From assembly GCF_029360765.1 (NCBI RefSeq), contig NZ_JARKNA010000015.1, forward strand, positions 62,001-126,000: DNA of 64,000 nt, given 5' to 3'. The notes below the pieces were generated by a model that was not told the origin of the DNA, made no database searches, and saw only the letters and a program-made list of their open reading frames with translations. This DNA is from Terrimonas pollutisoli. GTDB lineage: Bacteria > Bacteroidota > Bacteroidia > Chitinophagales > Chitinophagaceae. This document shows, in pieces, positions 35,066 through 42,940 of the stretch (positions are counted from its first letter, which is position 1; every line of letters starts with the position of its first letter). Both the position numbers and the translations under genes were made by a program.

Positions 35066-35734
35066 ATGTTACAAGTTTCAACGGTGAAATTTTTGAAAGA
35101 TCTGAGTAGGAATAATAATAAGCCCTGGTTTGATGCGCACCGCCAGCAATATGAAGATGCCAAAAATGATTTTGCGCAGTTCATTCAAACGGTGATTGAT
35201 AAGCATGCAAAAAAAGATCCGGCGATTGGTCACCTCAAAGCAAAGGACTGCACTTTCCGTATTAATCGTGATGTCCGATTTTCAAAAGACAAATCGCCTT
35301 ATAAAAACAATATGGGAGCTTACATAAACCAGGGCGGAAAAAAGTCTTTATTAGGGGGTTACTATTTTCACTGCCAGCCGGGTCAAAGTTTTGTAGGTGG
35401 GGGTCTCTGGATGCCAATGCCACCGGAACTAAAAAAAGTGAGGCAAGAGATCGATTATAACCTCGATGCATTTAAGAAGATCATTGGCTCAAAAAAATTC
35501 AAAGAGGTGTATGGCGGATTGTCGAAAGATGCAGAATATGTCCTGACCAGGGTTCCGAAAGGATATGATCCGGATAACCCGGCCGCGGAGTTTTTGAAAA
35601 TGAAAAGCTTTGTTGCGATGACACCCATAAAGGATGCAGAACTCGGTTCGAAAGAACTTTTAAAAAAGGTATCAACGGCCTTTGAAACATTGCAGCCCAT
35701 GTTAGCCTTTATAAATCAAAGCATTGAAGGATAA
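35066..35734 (+). CDS. DUF2461 (TIGR02453) family protein
   Basis: 222 residues, soluble. It has the family's hallmark start (FLKDLSRNNNKPWFDAHRQQYEDAKNDF in outline, residues 9-36) and central CTFRINRDVRFSKDKSPYKNN, then GGYYFHCQPG, LWMPMPPELKKVRQEIDYN and the final third with VPKGYDPDNPAAEFLKMKSF. The family is widespread in Bacteroidota and Actinobacteria and has no established biochemical role. The charged conserved patch suggests a binding or catalytic site. It begins 5 bp after ligA and ends at a strong terminator, so it is probably the last gene of a ligA transcript. Confidence 0.9.
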   Translation: MLQVSTVKFLKDLSRNNNKPWFDAHRQQYEDAKNDFAQFIQTVIDKHAKKDPAIGHLKAKDCTFRINRDVRFSKDKSPYKNNMGAYINQGGKKSLLGGYYFHCQPGQSFVGGGLWMPMPPELKKVRQEIDYNLDAFKKIIGSKKFKEVYGGLSKDAEYVLTRVPKGYDPDNPAAEFLKMKSFVAMTPIKDAELGSKELLKKVSTAFETLQPMLAFINQSIEG

Positions 35735-35754
35735 AAACAGGCTATTCATTTTTG

Positions 35755-35785
35755 AAATCCCGGGCTTGTGCCCGGGATTTTCTTT
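35755..35785 (+). terminator. Rho-independent terminator after DUF2461 gene
   Basis: AAATCCCGGGC (35755-35765), TTGT loop, GCCCGGGATTT (35770-35780), then TTCTTTT. Strong GC-rich stem with a U-rich tail. Confidence 0.88.
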
Positions 35786-35852
35786 TAATTAACAATATAG
35801 TTTTTGTATATCAATGTTTAAACATTAATTTTACAGTCTAAAATAAAAACAT

Positions 35853-36380
35853 ATGGCAACCTGGACAATTGATACCGCACACTCTGAGATCGGGTTTAAA
35901 GTAAAACACCTGGTGATCTCTACCGTTTCTGGAAAATTTAATTCGTTTGAAGGCAAAATGGAAGGAGACCCCGCAGATTTGACAAATACACAAATCTCCT
36001 TTACTGCTGATATCGACAGCATTACTACTGGCAATGAGCAAAGAGATGGCCACTTGAAATCGGCAGACTTTTTTGACGCAGCCAGTCATCCAAAACTTAG
36101 CTTTAAATCAACGGCAATAGTGCCTAAAGGCGGAAGTGAGTATAAGATAACAGGCGATATGACTATAAAGAATACCACTAAGCCTTTGACATTAAATGTC
36201 GACTTTGGTGGCATTGAAAATAATCTTTACGGACAAACTGTTGCCGGCTTTGAAATTACCGGAAAGATCAACCGCCAGGACTTCGGTCTTACCTGGAGCG
36301 CAGTTACTGAGGCTGGTGGACTTGTAGTAAGTGATGATGTGAAGCTGGCTATCGATGCAGAGTTGGTAAAACAGAACTAA
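35853..36380 (+). CDS. YceI-family lipid-binding protein
   Basis: 175 residues without a signal peptide. Classical YceI lipocalin-like barrel: WTIDTAHSEIGFKVKHLVISTVSGKF at the start (motif split across residues 3-28), then GDPADLTNTQISFTADIDSI, RDGHLKSADFFDA, KITGDMTIKNTTKPLTL, GFEITGKINRQDFGLTW and the C-terminal VSDDVKLAIDAELV. Family members bind isoprenoid or amphiphilic molecules. This copy lacks an export signal, so it is likely cytoplasmic, as is frequent for YceI proteins in this phylum. It is a single-gene unit between two terminators. Confidence 0.93.
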   Translation: MATWTIDTAHSEIGFKVKHLVISTVSGKFNSFEGKMEGDPADLTNTQISFTADIDSITTGNEQRDGHLKSADFFDAASHPKLSFKSTAIVPKGGSEYKITGDMTIKNTTKPLTLNVDFGGIENNLYGQTVAGFEITGKINRQDFGLTWSAVTEAGGLVVSDDVKLAIDAELVKQN

Positions 36381-36410
36381 GAACAAATTCTCCGGATTTG
36401 ATAAGAAGAA

Positions 36411-36446
36411 AGAATGCCACTTGCTAAATAAGGCATTCTTTTTTTT
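36411..36446 (+). terminator. Rho-independent terminator after yceI-like gene
   Basis: AGAATGCC (36411-36418) pairs with GGCATTCT (36432-36439) and is followed by a run of Ts. Confidence 0.85.
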
Positions 36447-36447
36447 A

Positions 36448-36760
36448 TTAAGAAGCCCAACAGACCTGAAATACAGTTTTGGGAATTGCCCTTTGTCGTG
36501 TTCTCAGCTATCTTTAAGATCCTCAACATCTTCAGTTTGAGAGCAGCTCTAAGTGTGTACAGTGATAAATTTTGAAAATAGAACCTTAAAGTCTATGACT
36601 AGGGCTAAATAGGCACAATGGTTATTCACCCCAATACTTGATTTTCAACTAATCAGGACAATCATTACTATCTTTTCACAATTTAATATCTAAATAAATC
36701 GTTAAGTGAATTGCAACCCTTCATACGGGTTTGTATTTTGTTTTCAAATAACTCAACCTT
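36448..36760. other. Non-coding stretch, no gene seen
   Basis: About 310 bp between the terminator and the next lipoprotein gene. I checked both strands and found no credible coding sequence, repeat or RNA fold. It should hold the promoter of the gene at 36761, but no element can be named with confidence. Confidence 0.5.
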
Positions 36761-37447
36761 ATGAAAAAAACTATACCTTTTCTGCTCTCTATCACCCTTA
36801 TCATTTCCGTATCCTGCAGCCGCAAACATTATACTTCTTCCTTTTTTGATCAGCAAACAGCCGGGCACAAAATCATTGCAGTATTGCCCTCTGAAATTGT
36901 ATTGACCGGTAAGAAGCCTGAGCAATTGACAGAAGAGCAAATTGCAAAAATTGAAGAAGAGGAAAGCCGGGCTTTCCAGTTATCGCTTTACAGTAATATT
37001 CTTCAATATGCTAATTCAAGAAAATATTATATGTCTGTTGGCGTGCAGGATGTCAATAAAACAATGGCAACCCTGGATGAAAATCACATTTCATTACGTG
37101 ATTCCTGGAAAATGGATGATAAAAAACTGGCGGATCTGCTGGACGTAGATGCAATTGTAAGAATGCAGGTAAGAAAGAAACGTTATATGAGCGACTATGC
37201 TTCGTATGGGGTAACTATTGCACGTGATGTTATCCGACAAACGCCGCTGGGCAATAAACTACCGATTCCACGCAGCTTAGGTAAGACTGAAGATATTTAT
37301 GCTTACTGTAGTGTGGTGAGCAATAGCGTCACGCTTTGGAATAACAATTATAAAGCCGCAGCCGACTGGGATAATCCCTCCAATGTAATCATAGAAAATA
37401 TCACCGATAATTTTGGAAGATACTTTCCTTACAAAAAAAGAAGATAA
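36761..37447 (+). CDS. Lipoprotein of unknown function
   Basis: 228 residues with a clear lipoprotein signal (MKKTIPFLLSITLIISVSC, Cys19). The mature part has a conserved-looking beta segment IIAVLPSEIVLTGKKPEQLT, a glutamate-rich helix (EEQIAKIEEEESRAFQLSLYSNILQYA), then VGVQDVNKTMATLDE, LADLLDVDAIVRMQVRKKRYMSDYASYG and a basic tail KKRR. The layout (a protein computing a name- or level-dependent signal, LGVDAIV-type strand) vaguely recalls CsgG/DUF799-like periplasmic lipoproteins, but I cannot assign a family. It is an isolated gene ending in a bidirectional terminator shared with asd. Confidence 0.55.
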   Translation: MKKTIPFLLSITLIISVSCSRKHYTSSFFDQQTAGHKIIAVLPSEIVLTGKKPEQLTEEQIAKIEEEESRAFQLSLYSNILQYANSRKYYMSVGVQDVNKTMATLDENHISLRDSWKMDDKKLADLLDVDAIVRMQVRKKRYMSDYASYGVTIARDVIRQTPLGNKLPIPRSLGKTEDIYAYCSVVSNSVTLWNNNYKAAADWDNPSNVIIENITDNFGRYFPYKKRR

Positions 37448-37451
37448 AAAA

Positions 37452-37484
37452 GAGAAAGACCAGCCAGGCTGGTCTTTTCTTTTT
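37452..37484. terminator. Bidirectional terminator between lipoprotein gene and asd
   Basis: GAAAGACCAGCC and GGCTGGTCTTTTC form a near-perfect stem with a single-base loop, with A-rich sequence on the left and T-rich on the right. It serves two convergent genes. Confidence 0.88.
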
Positions 37485-38472
37485 ACAATAATCCTTTTTC
37501 TACCAGGTATTCAGCGATCTGAACTGCATTGGTTGCAGCGCCTTTCCTGAGGTTATCGCTTACGATCCACATATTTAACGTGTTGGGCTGAGTGTCATCT
37601 CTTCTTAATCTTCCTACAAATACTTCGTCTTTTTCATGCGCATCCATCGGCATTGGATATTTTGCATTTGCTGTATCATCCACTACAACGACGCCTGGCG
37701 CCGAAGAAAGTAAAGAGGTCACTTCATTCAAATCAAAATCTTTAGCAAACTCAACGTTGGCGCTTTCACTGTGACCACCCATTACCGGTATACGAACGGT
37801 GGTTGAAGTAACGCGGATGCTATCATCCCGCATGATCTTTTTTGTTTCGTTCACCATTTTCATTTCCTCCTTGGTATAACCATTATCCAGAAAAACATCG
37901 ATTTGAGGAATCACATTCAGATCAATTGGATATTTGTAAGCCATTTCCCCCTGCACACCGTTGCGTTCGTTCATCAATTGGTTCACGGCTTTTACACCGG
38001 TTCCGGTAACACTCTGATAAGTGCTCACCACGATTCTTTTAATACCATATTTTTTATGCAGCGGATTTAATGCCACTACCATTTGAATAGTGGAGCAGTT
38101 AGGATTCGCAATAATCTTATCTTCTTTGGTCAGTGCATCCGCATTGATCTCGGGAACCACCAATTTTTTTGTCGCATCCATTCTCCATGCAGATGAGTTA
38201 TCAATAACCGTGATCCCGGCTTTTGCAAATTTGGGAGCCCATTCCAATGAAGTGCCGCCGCCGGCAGAAAATAATGCTACAGCAGGCTTGGCAGCAATAG
38301 CATCGGTCATGCTAACGACCTTGTATTTCTTTCCCTTGAATTCAATTTCTTTCCCAACTGATCTTTCAGATGCAACCGGCAACAGCTCCGTTACCGGGAA
38401 ATTTCTTTCAGCCAATACCTGTAACATTTTGGTGCCTACTAGTCCAGTGGCCCCTACTACTGCAACTTTCAT
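37483..38472 (-). CDS. asd: Aspartate-semialdehyde dehydrogenase
   Basis: 329 residues, full length. The NADP-binding motif is VAVVGATGLVGTKML (3-17). The catalytic Cys126 lies in NPNCSTIQM, with STYQSVTGTG after it and the substrate-binding segment RIPVMGGHSESANVEF, whose His is the acid/base catalyst. It converts aspartyl phosphate to aspartate semialdehyde, the branch point of lysine/diaminopimelate, threonine and methionine synthesis. It is a single-gene unit in the cytoplasm. An 18-bp perfect palindrome lies 17 bp before the start codon and could affect translation. Confidence 0.97.
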   Translation of the reverse strand: MKVAVVGATGLVGTKMLQVLAERNFPVTELLPVASERSVGKEIEFKGKKYKVVSMTDAIAAKPAVALFSAGGGTSLEWAPKFAKAGITVIDNSSAWRMDATKKLVVPEINADALTKEDKIIANPNCSTIQMVVALNPLHKKYGIKRIVVSTYQSVTGTGVKAVNQLMNERNGVQGEMAYKYPIDLNVIPQIDVFLDNGYTKEEMKMVNETKKIMRDDSIRVTSTTVRIPVMGGHSESANVEFAKDFDLNEVTSLLSSAPGVVVVDDTANAKYPMPMDAHEKDEVFVGRLRRDDTQPNTLNMWIVSDNLRKGAATNAVQIAEYLVEKGLL

Positions 38473-38477
38473 TTTTT

Positions 38478-38512
38478 GGTTCCCCCAGCTTCTCCCATGG
38501 GAGAAGGTTTTT
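38478..38512. repeat. Palindromic element, copy 2, in the asd leader
   Basis: CTTCTCCCATGGGAGAAG (38489-38506) is a perfect 18-bp palindrome inside AACC-...-CTGGGGGAACC. It resembles the core CCTTCCCC...GGGGAAGG of the other copies. In the asd mRNA it would form a stem just before the start codon. Confidence 0.45.
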
Positions 38513-38548
38513 TGTTATTTAATAAAAATGTCTTCAAATTTTACATGC

Positions 38549-38586
38549 CATAAAAAAGCAGGCCTTCCGGATGGAAGGCCTGCTAA
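38549..38586 (-). terminator. Terminator of the small ORF upstream of asd
   Basis: AGCAGGCCTTCC pairs with GGAAGGCCTGCT around a GGAT loop. On the minus strand the stem is followed by TTTTTT. The stop codon of the 38-residue ORF lies at the edge of the stem. Confidence 0.85.
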
Positions 38587-38699
38587 ACTTTTATATGGTT
38601 ACATACATAACGCCGCAAACCTTCCATCAGGAATGTTTCTTTATGCGTTTTGTATGCTTCATCATTTTCATGCTGCGCAAAAATAGGTTGCCATTTCAT
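38583..38699 (-). CDS. Small protein, 38 residues, candidate gene
   Basis: Minus-strand ATG at 38697-38699, TAG at 38583-38585. The peptide starts MKWQPIFAQHENDEAYKTHK and continues ETFLMEGLRRYVCNHIKV. It is soluble, charged and has a natural amino-acid mix. AGGAAGAA lies about 10 bases upstream as a possible ribosome-binding site, and a strong intrinsic terminator follows the stop directly. A transcript of its own is therefore likely. I do not know a family. The alternative is that the terminator belongs to a small RNA and the ORF is chance. Confidence 0.5.
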   Translation of the reverse strand: MKWQPIFAQHENDEAYKTHKETFLMEGLRRYVCNHIKV

Positions 38700-38756
38700 T
38701 AAGTCCAAATTCTTCCTGGCTATTTTTCTAAAAAGGGATTGATTAAATTAGGGCTC

Positions 38757-40466
38757 ATGAAATCTTCGCTGCTGCTTAGCCTTATTCTTTTACTTACAAC
38801 TGTTGTATTTGCCCAAAACCGCTATGATGTAGTAATAGATGAAATAATGGCTGACCCTTCGCCATCAATTGGATTACCGGGTAACGAATGGGTTGAATTG
38901 AAAAATACAAGTTCTCTGCCCATTAACCTGCAGGGCTGGCGTATAGGTGACAGCAATGGTCAAAGTGGACCGATTCCCAATTTTCTACTACAACCCGATA
39001 GTATAGTAATCATTTGTACCGGCAGCGCTGTTGCAGCAATGTCAACCTTTGGGAACACCATTTCGGTGACCAGTTTCCCCTCATTAGATAATGACGGCGA
39101 AGAAGTAGTGCTGAAATCTTCAGATGGTACGATCATTCATGCAGTAAGTTATAAAGCTGGCTGGTACCAAAACGAATTAAAAAAACAAGGTGGTTGGACA
39201 CTCGAAATGATTGATCCGCATAATCCCTGCTCTGGTATCTCTAACTGGAAAGCAAGTATCAATACACAAGGTGGAACTCCCGGAACGATCAATTCAGTTG
39301 ATGCGGTGAATAATGACCAGCAGTCGCCGGAGTTAATAAATGCATTTGTAAAAGATAACTCAACAATCATTCTTTCATTTAATGAACCCATTGATAGTTT
39401 GAGTGGTATTTCGCTGGCCAATTATGGGATGGATGGAGGTCTCGCTCTAAGCAGTGCAGAAGTTTTATCACCATCATTTTACCAGGTAATGTTAAAAACA
39501 ATCAATCCTATTGAACAAGATAAAGTTTATGTCGCCACCGTCAACAGCATTACCGATTGTAAGGGCAATACAATAAGTGTAAAAAACACAGCGAAGTTTG
39601 GCCTGCCGGTAGACGCTATTGCCGGCGATATTATTGTTAATGAGATTTTGTTTAATCCCCGTTCGACTGGTTATGACTATGTTGAATTGTATAACAAGAG
39701 CAACAAAATTGTAGATGCCGCTAAGCTATATGTCTCAAACCGAAATAACAGTGGCGGGATTAACTCCATAACCCAGTTAAGCATCAGTCCTTTTTATCTT
39801 TTTCCAGGCGATTATATTGTAATCACGGAAGATGCGGATAACCTCGCACTCAATTATCTTGTTCAAAATCCGGATGCAGTTCTTGGCGTTTCGTCGCTAC
39901 CCTCTTTTCCGGATGACGAAGGTTTTGTGGTGGTATTAAATCAACAAGGCGAGGTAATTGATGAGGTTAACTATTCAGCCGATTGGCACTTTAAATTAAT
40001 CGATAACGCAGAAGGCATTTCTTTGGAAAGAGTAGATGCGGATGGTGCATCTCAATATGCAGACAATTGGCATTCGGCAGCTTCCACGGCTGGTTTTGGG
40101 ACACCGGGTTATAAAAATTCTCAATTCAAAAACCAGCAGGCTATTTCAGCAACCATTCAGGTGACACCCAAAGTCTTTTCACCGGATAATGATGGTTTCG
40201 ATGATATCGCTTCCATCCATTATAAAATCAGCGAGCCGGGCTATGTTGCCAATATCACTATTTTTGATGCAGCAGGTCGGCCGGTAAGAAATCTTGTTCG
40301 CAATGGAACGATGGCGATAACAGGATACTGGAATTGGGATGGACTGAATGATAAGGGCTTAAAGCTTCCCATTGGCACTTATATTTTATTTACTGAAATA
40401 TTCAACCTGCGGGGAAAGAAAGAGAGGTTTAAGAATACAGTGGTGCTGGTACGAAAATTAAACTAA
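38757..40466 (+). CDS. Lamin-tail-domain protein, secreted, with FlgD/CHU_C-like C-terminus
   Basis: 569 residues from the ATG at 38757 (MKSSLLLSLILLLTTVVFAQ); a TTG six codons earlier is less likely. Two lamin-tail (LTD) domains are visible: about 24-150 (VVIDEIMADPSPSIGLPGNE, WVELKNTS, LQGWRIGD) and about 285-430 (DIIVNEILFNPRSTGYDYVE, LYNKS). An Ig-like SbsA-type domain lies between them (about 195-280). The C-terminus (about 470-565: KVFSPDNDGFDDIASI, WNWDGLNDKGLKLPIGTY) matches the FlgD-Ig/gliding-motility-type domain found on T9SS cargo. It is probably exported to the surface or released. LTD domains in bacteria often accompany secreted nucleases or adhesins, but no enzyme is present here. 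Confidence 0.8.
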   Translation: MKSSLLLSLILLLTTVVFAQNRYDVVIDEIMADPSPSIGLPGNEWVELKNTSSLPINLQGWRIGDSNGQSGPIPNFLLQPDSIVIICTGSAVAAMSTFGNTISVTSFPSLDNDGEEVVLKSSDGTIIHAVSYKAGWYQNELKKQGGWTLEMIDPHNPCSGISNWKASINTQGGTPGTINSVDAVNNDQQSPELINAFVKDNSTIILSFNEPIDSLSGISLANYGMDGGLALSSAEVLSPSFYQVMLKTINPIEQDKVYVATVNSITDCKGNTISVKNTAKFGLPVDAIAGDIIVNEILFNPRSTGYDYVELYNKSNKIVDAAKLYVSNRNNSGGINSITQLSISPFYLFPGDYIVITEDADNLALNYLVQNPDAVLGVSSLPSFPDDEGFVVVLNQQGEVIDEVNYSADWHFKLIDNAEGISLERVDADGASQYADNWHSAASTAGFGTPGYKNSQFKNQQAISATIQVTPKVFSPDNDGFDDIASIHYKISEPGYVANITIFDAAGRPVRNLVRNGTMAITGYWNWDGLNDKGLKLPIGTYILFTEIFNLRGKKERFKNTVVLVRKLN

Positions 40467-40487
40467 GTCTTAAAATCCAGAGCCGAA

Positions 40488-40743
40488 ATGAGTAAATTTG
40501 ATAAGTTGGTACAGAAAGTTCTTTCTGGAGTTTCAGACAGGAATATCGAATTTAAGGATTTATGTAACCTGCTTGAAACATTAGGTTTTAATAACCGGAC
40601 CAAAGGCAGTCACCATATTTAAGGACGGAGTAACAAAAATAATAAACCTGCAGCCTGAAAATAACAAAGCAAAACCTTACCAGGTCAAACAAGTAAGAGA
40701 ACTACTTATTAAATACAAACTAGTACCTGCAAAAGATGAATAG
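40488..40743 (+). pseudogene. hicA: Frameshifted HicA toxin gene
   Basis: From the ATG at 40488 the frame reads 44 residues, ending GFNNRTKGSHHI, then hits TAA at 40620. The adjoining frame starting AAG at 40621 carries on as KDGVTKIINLQPENNKAKPY and ends QVKQVRELLIKYKLVPAKDE with TAG at 40741. Together these give a normal HicA: dsRBD-like mRNA interferase with the catalytic GSHH histidine, the F-x-K-x-G strand and the NLQP...AKPYQVKQVR motif. Two or five bases were lost, or one inserted, at about 40617-40622. The downstream frame overlaps hicB by 8 bp, the usual arrangement. The toxin is probably inactive unless this is a sequencing error. Confidence 0.85.
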
Positions 40744-40948
40744 CAAATACGAGATTATTTTATACTGGAGCAAAGAAGATAATGCTTTTATAGCCGAAGT
40801 GCCTGAACTAGCAGGTTGTGCGGCAGACGGGAAAACTTATGCCGAAGCTTTGGAAAATGTGCAAATGATCATTGCAGAATGGATAGAAACAGCTCAATCT
40901 CTTGGCAGATCTATTCCTGAACCTAAAGGTAAATTGATGTACGCCTGA
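40736..40948 (+). CDS. hicB: HicB-family antitoxin
   Basis: 70 residues with the HicB fold: YEIILYWSKEDNAFIAEVPELAGCAADGKTYAEAL in outline (residues 5-39), with the usual P-E-L-x-G-C strand and the helix ALENVQMIIAEWIETAQSLG. It lacks a C-terminal DNA-binding helix-turn-helix, so it is a minimal antitoxin that covers the HicA active site. The start overlaps the end of the broken hicA frame. With an inactive toxin it would be a relic or a cross-protecting antitoxin. Confidence 0.88.
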   Translation: MNSKYEIILYWSKEDNAFIAEVPELAGCAADGKTYAEALENVQMIIAEWIETAQSLGRSIPEPKGKLMYA

Positions 40949-40958
40949 TTTTATCAGT

Positions 40959-41174
40959 TTAGGCATGATCAAAAGATGTAGCCACTATCTCTGGGTTTTC
41001 AACCTGCTGAATCTGGTCCGGAGAGACATCTTCAAAATACAATTCCAATGCTTCTGTAAGGTTTGCCAAAGCCTCCTCTCTTGTTTCGCCAAAACTTGAA
41101 ACTTCAACATTCAGGCATTGAGCTACAAAATGTTTTCCCTCCTGCCACACTATATTTTGCAATGACACCTGCAT
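40959..41174 (-). CDS. Solitary HicB-like protein
   Basis: 71 residues: MQVSLQNIVWQEGKHFVAQC then LNVEVSSFGETREEALANLT, the HicB beta-hairpin followed by the conserved EA-NL-EALELYFED helix. It is only distantly related to the neighbouring HicB. No hicA partner is present next to it: its 3' end meets the other hicB 10 bp away and its 5' side holds a terminator. Solitary HicB-like genes are common and of unclear role. Antitoxin function is inferred. Confidence 0.75.
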   Translation of the reverse strand: MQVSLQNIVWQEGKHFVAQCLNVEVSSFGETREEALANLTEALELYFEDVSPDQIQQVENPEIVATSFDHA

Positions 41175-41200
41175 GCTTCACATTTTTCCAAATTTAACAA

Positions 41201-41223
41201 AAAAGCCCGGTTAGTACCAGGCT
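41201..41223 (-). terminator. Terminator of the PfkB kinase gene
   Basis: On the minus strand AGCCTGG and CCGGGCT (one mismatch-type pair) flank a short loop, followed by TTTTTT. It lies 26 bp after the kinase stop. Confidence 0.7.
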
Positions 41224-41249
41224 TCATAATACTTTATCAAATTGTTTTC

Positions 41250-42173
41250 CTACACCAGCTCAATCTCAAAATTAACCAACTCCTTAAACTGCTGTATCCT
41301 TCTTTCAATATCTTCTTTGGTGATCTCCTTCAATCTTGTGGCGCCAAATTTTTCTACACAAAAACTTGCCATCGCGGAGCCCACGATAATTCCTCTCTTC
41401 ATATTTTCAAAAGAGATATCACCCGTCTTTGCCAAATGACCAATAAAGCCACCGGCAAAAGTATCACCGGCTCCTGTTGGGTCAAACACATCTTCCAGCG
41501 GTAAAGCAGGAGCAAAAAAGACGTTATCGCCATGGAAAAGTAAGGCTCCATGTTCTCCTTTTTTAATGATCAGGTATTTCGGGCCCATGGTCAAAATAGT
41601 TTTGGCGGCTTTCACCAGAGAAAACTGGCCGGTCAACTGGCGGGCTTCCGCATCATTTACCATCAGCAGGTCTACATGTTTCAACACCTCTTCCAAATCA
41701 GGCATTGCGGACTCCATCCAAAAGTTCATGGTGTCCATGACAATCAGCTTTGGCCTTTGCTTCAGTTGTTTAATTACATTCAGCTGGATTGCCGGCACCA
41801 GGTTTCCCAGCATCAGAAACTCGGCACCCTGGTATGAATCCGGAATAACAGGATTAAAATCCGCCAACACATTCAGGTCGGTAATGAGTGTGTCCCGGCT
41901 GTTCATATCCTCATGATAGCGGCCGCTCCAGAAAAACGATTTTTTGTCCGGTACGATCTCCACTCCTTCCAATTGAACACCACGTCTTTTCAGCTCTTCC
42001 ATTTCTTCTTGTGGAAAATCAAACCCAACAATGGAAACCTGTTGTACAGGCTTTACAAAATTGGCTGCTGCATAAGCAACATAAGTAGCGGATCCGCCCA
42101 CAATTTTATCGGTTTTGCCAAAAGGGGTTTCTATTGCGTCAAAGGCCATGGTACCAACGGCGATCAGGGACAT
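41250..42173 (-). CDS. PfkB-family carbohydrate/nucleoside kinase
   Basis: 307 residues, full length for the ribokinase/PfkB fold. The start MSLIAVGTMAFDAIETPFGK is typical of the Bacteroidota branch (an N-terminal 'GTxAFD' strand), followed by GGSATYVAYAAA (substrate lid region), NDAEARQLTG, VIIKKGEHGA-type strand and the signature DPTGAGDTFAGGF (231-243) whose Asp237 is the catalytic base. It phosphorylates a sugar or nucleoside with ATP; the exact substrate cannot be told from sequence. It is a single gene, divergent from tetR across about 170 bp that must hold both promoters. Confidence 0.9.
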   Translation of the reverse strand: MSLIAVGTMAFDAIETPFGKTDKIVGGSATYVAYAAANFVKPVQQVSIVGFDFPQEEMEELKRRGVQLEGVEIVPDKKSFFWSGRYHEDMNSRDTLITDLNVLADFNPVIPDSYQGAEFLMLGNLVPAIQLNVIKQLKQRPKLIVMDTMNFWMESAMPDLEEVLKHVDLLMVNDAEARQLTGQFSLVKAAKTILTMGPKYLIIKKGEHGALLFHGDNVFFAPALPLEDVFDPTGAGDTFAGGFIGHLAKTGDISFENMKRGIIVGSAMASFCVEKFGATRLKEITKEDIERRIQQFKELVNFEIELV

Positions 42174-42343
42174 GCGGTTAAATTATTAAGAATGAATAAA
42201 AAATTTCAGCGGGCAATATTACAGCAAATACGGCAAAGAGGGGTTGAGAATTGGCAATAATGCCAAAACTCCGGATAAAGCCGGAGAGCCACTTTCAATT
42301 GCCATTATTGACTTCAATTACCATCAACTACTTATCTTTGGGT

Positions 42344-42937
42344 ATGGCCAAAGCACAGCGACGCAAAGCGTCCAAAAAAGAACTGATTCTCGAGAAAGCG
42401 GCTGCCATGTTTCGCCAAAAAGGATTTGCTGCCACATCAATGCGTGACCTTGCCGAAACAGTTGGTATTGAAGCTGCCAGCTTGTATAATCACATCCGCT
42501 CAAAAAACGAAATATTGGAAGCCCTCTGTTTCGATGTAGCAAACCGGTTTAACACCAATATGGCATTGATTGAAGCCAGCCAGCAAAATTCGATTTCAAA
42601 GATCGAAACGCTTTTACGGTTTCACATCCAGCAAATGGTGGAGCGATATGAAGAAGTGTATGTAAGTGACCGGGAATGGAAGCACCTCGAAGAACCTTAT
42701 CTCTCCAATTTTCAAAACCAGCGTAGCACTTACCGGAAAAGATTTGCTTCCATCATTGAAGAGGGTATGCAAAAAAATGAAATCCGTAGAATTGATGCCC
42801 CTACTGCTGTTTTGATCATGCTGCACGCCGTTAGCGGTATCGAATCATGGCACCGGTCCAAAGCGAAGATCAGCGCATCAGAGCTGGAAGACAATATGGT
42901 CATGATCATGATCGATGGCTTGCGTAAACAAGGTTGA
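42344..42937 (+). CDS. TetR/AcrR-family regulator
   Basis: 197 residues from the ATG at 42344 (MAKAQRRKASKKELILEKAA); the longer frame from 42251 adds 31 residues unlike TetR proteins. The helix-turn-helix is complete (AAMFRQKGFAATSMRDLAET, VGIEAASLYNHIRSKNEIL). The ligand domain is of the AcrR C-terminal type (HIQQMVERYEEVYVSDREW, IFFEEL-free; LHAVSGIESWHR). In Bacteroidota a TetR gene of this kind usually opens the phenylacetate (paa) operon. Here paaE follows 4 bp after the stop, so one transcript and repression of paa-type genes by an aromatic acyl-CoA are plausible inferences. Confidence 0.88.
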   Translation: MAKAQRRKASKKELILEKAAAMFRQKGFAATSMRDLAETVGIEAASLYNHIRSKNEILEALCFDVANRFNTNMALIEASQQNSISKIETLLRFHIQQMVERYEEVYVSDREWKHLEEPYLSNFQNQRSTYRKRFASIIEEGMQKNEIRRIDAPTAVLIMLHAVSGIESWHRSKAKISASELEDNMVMIMIDGLRKQG

Positions 42938-42940
42938 TTG

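Noticed and set aside
36448..36760. Possible remnant of a transposase or a small gene upstream of the 36761 lipoprotein
   Set aside because: No frame on either strand gave a recognisable peptide of useful length.
38090..38686. 198-codon plus-strand frame over the start of asd
   Set aside because: It is antisense to asd and to the small ORF and crosses the terminator stem; no coding signal of its own.
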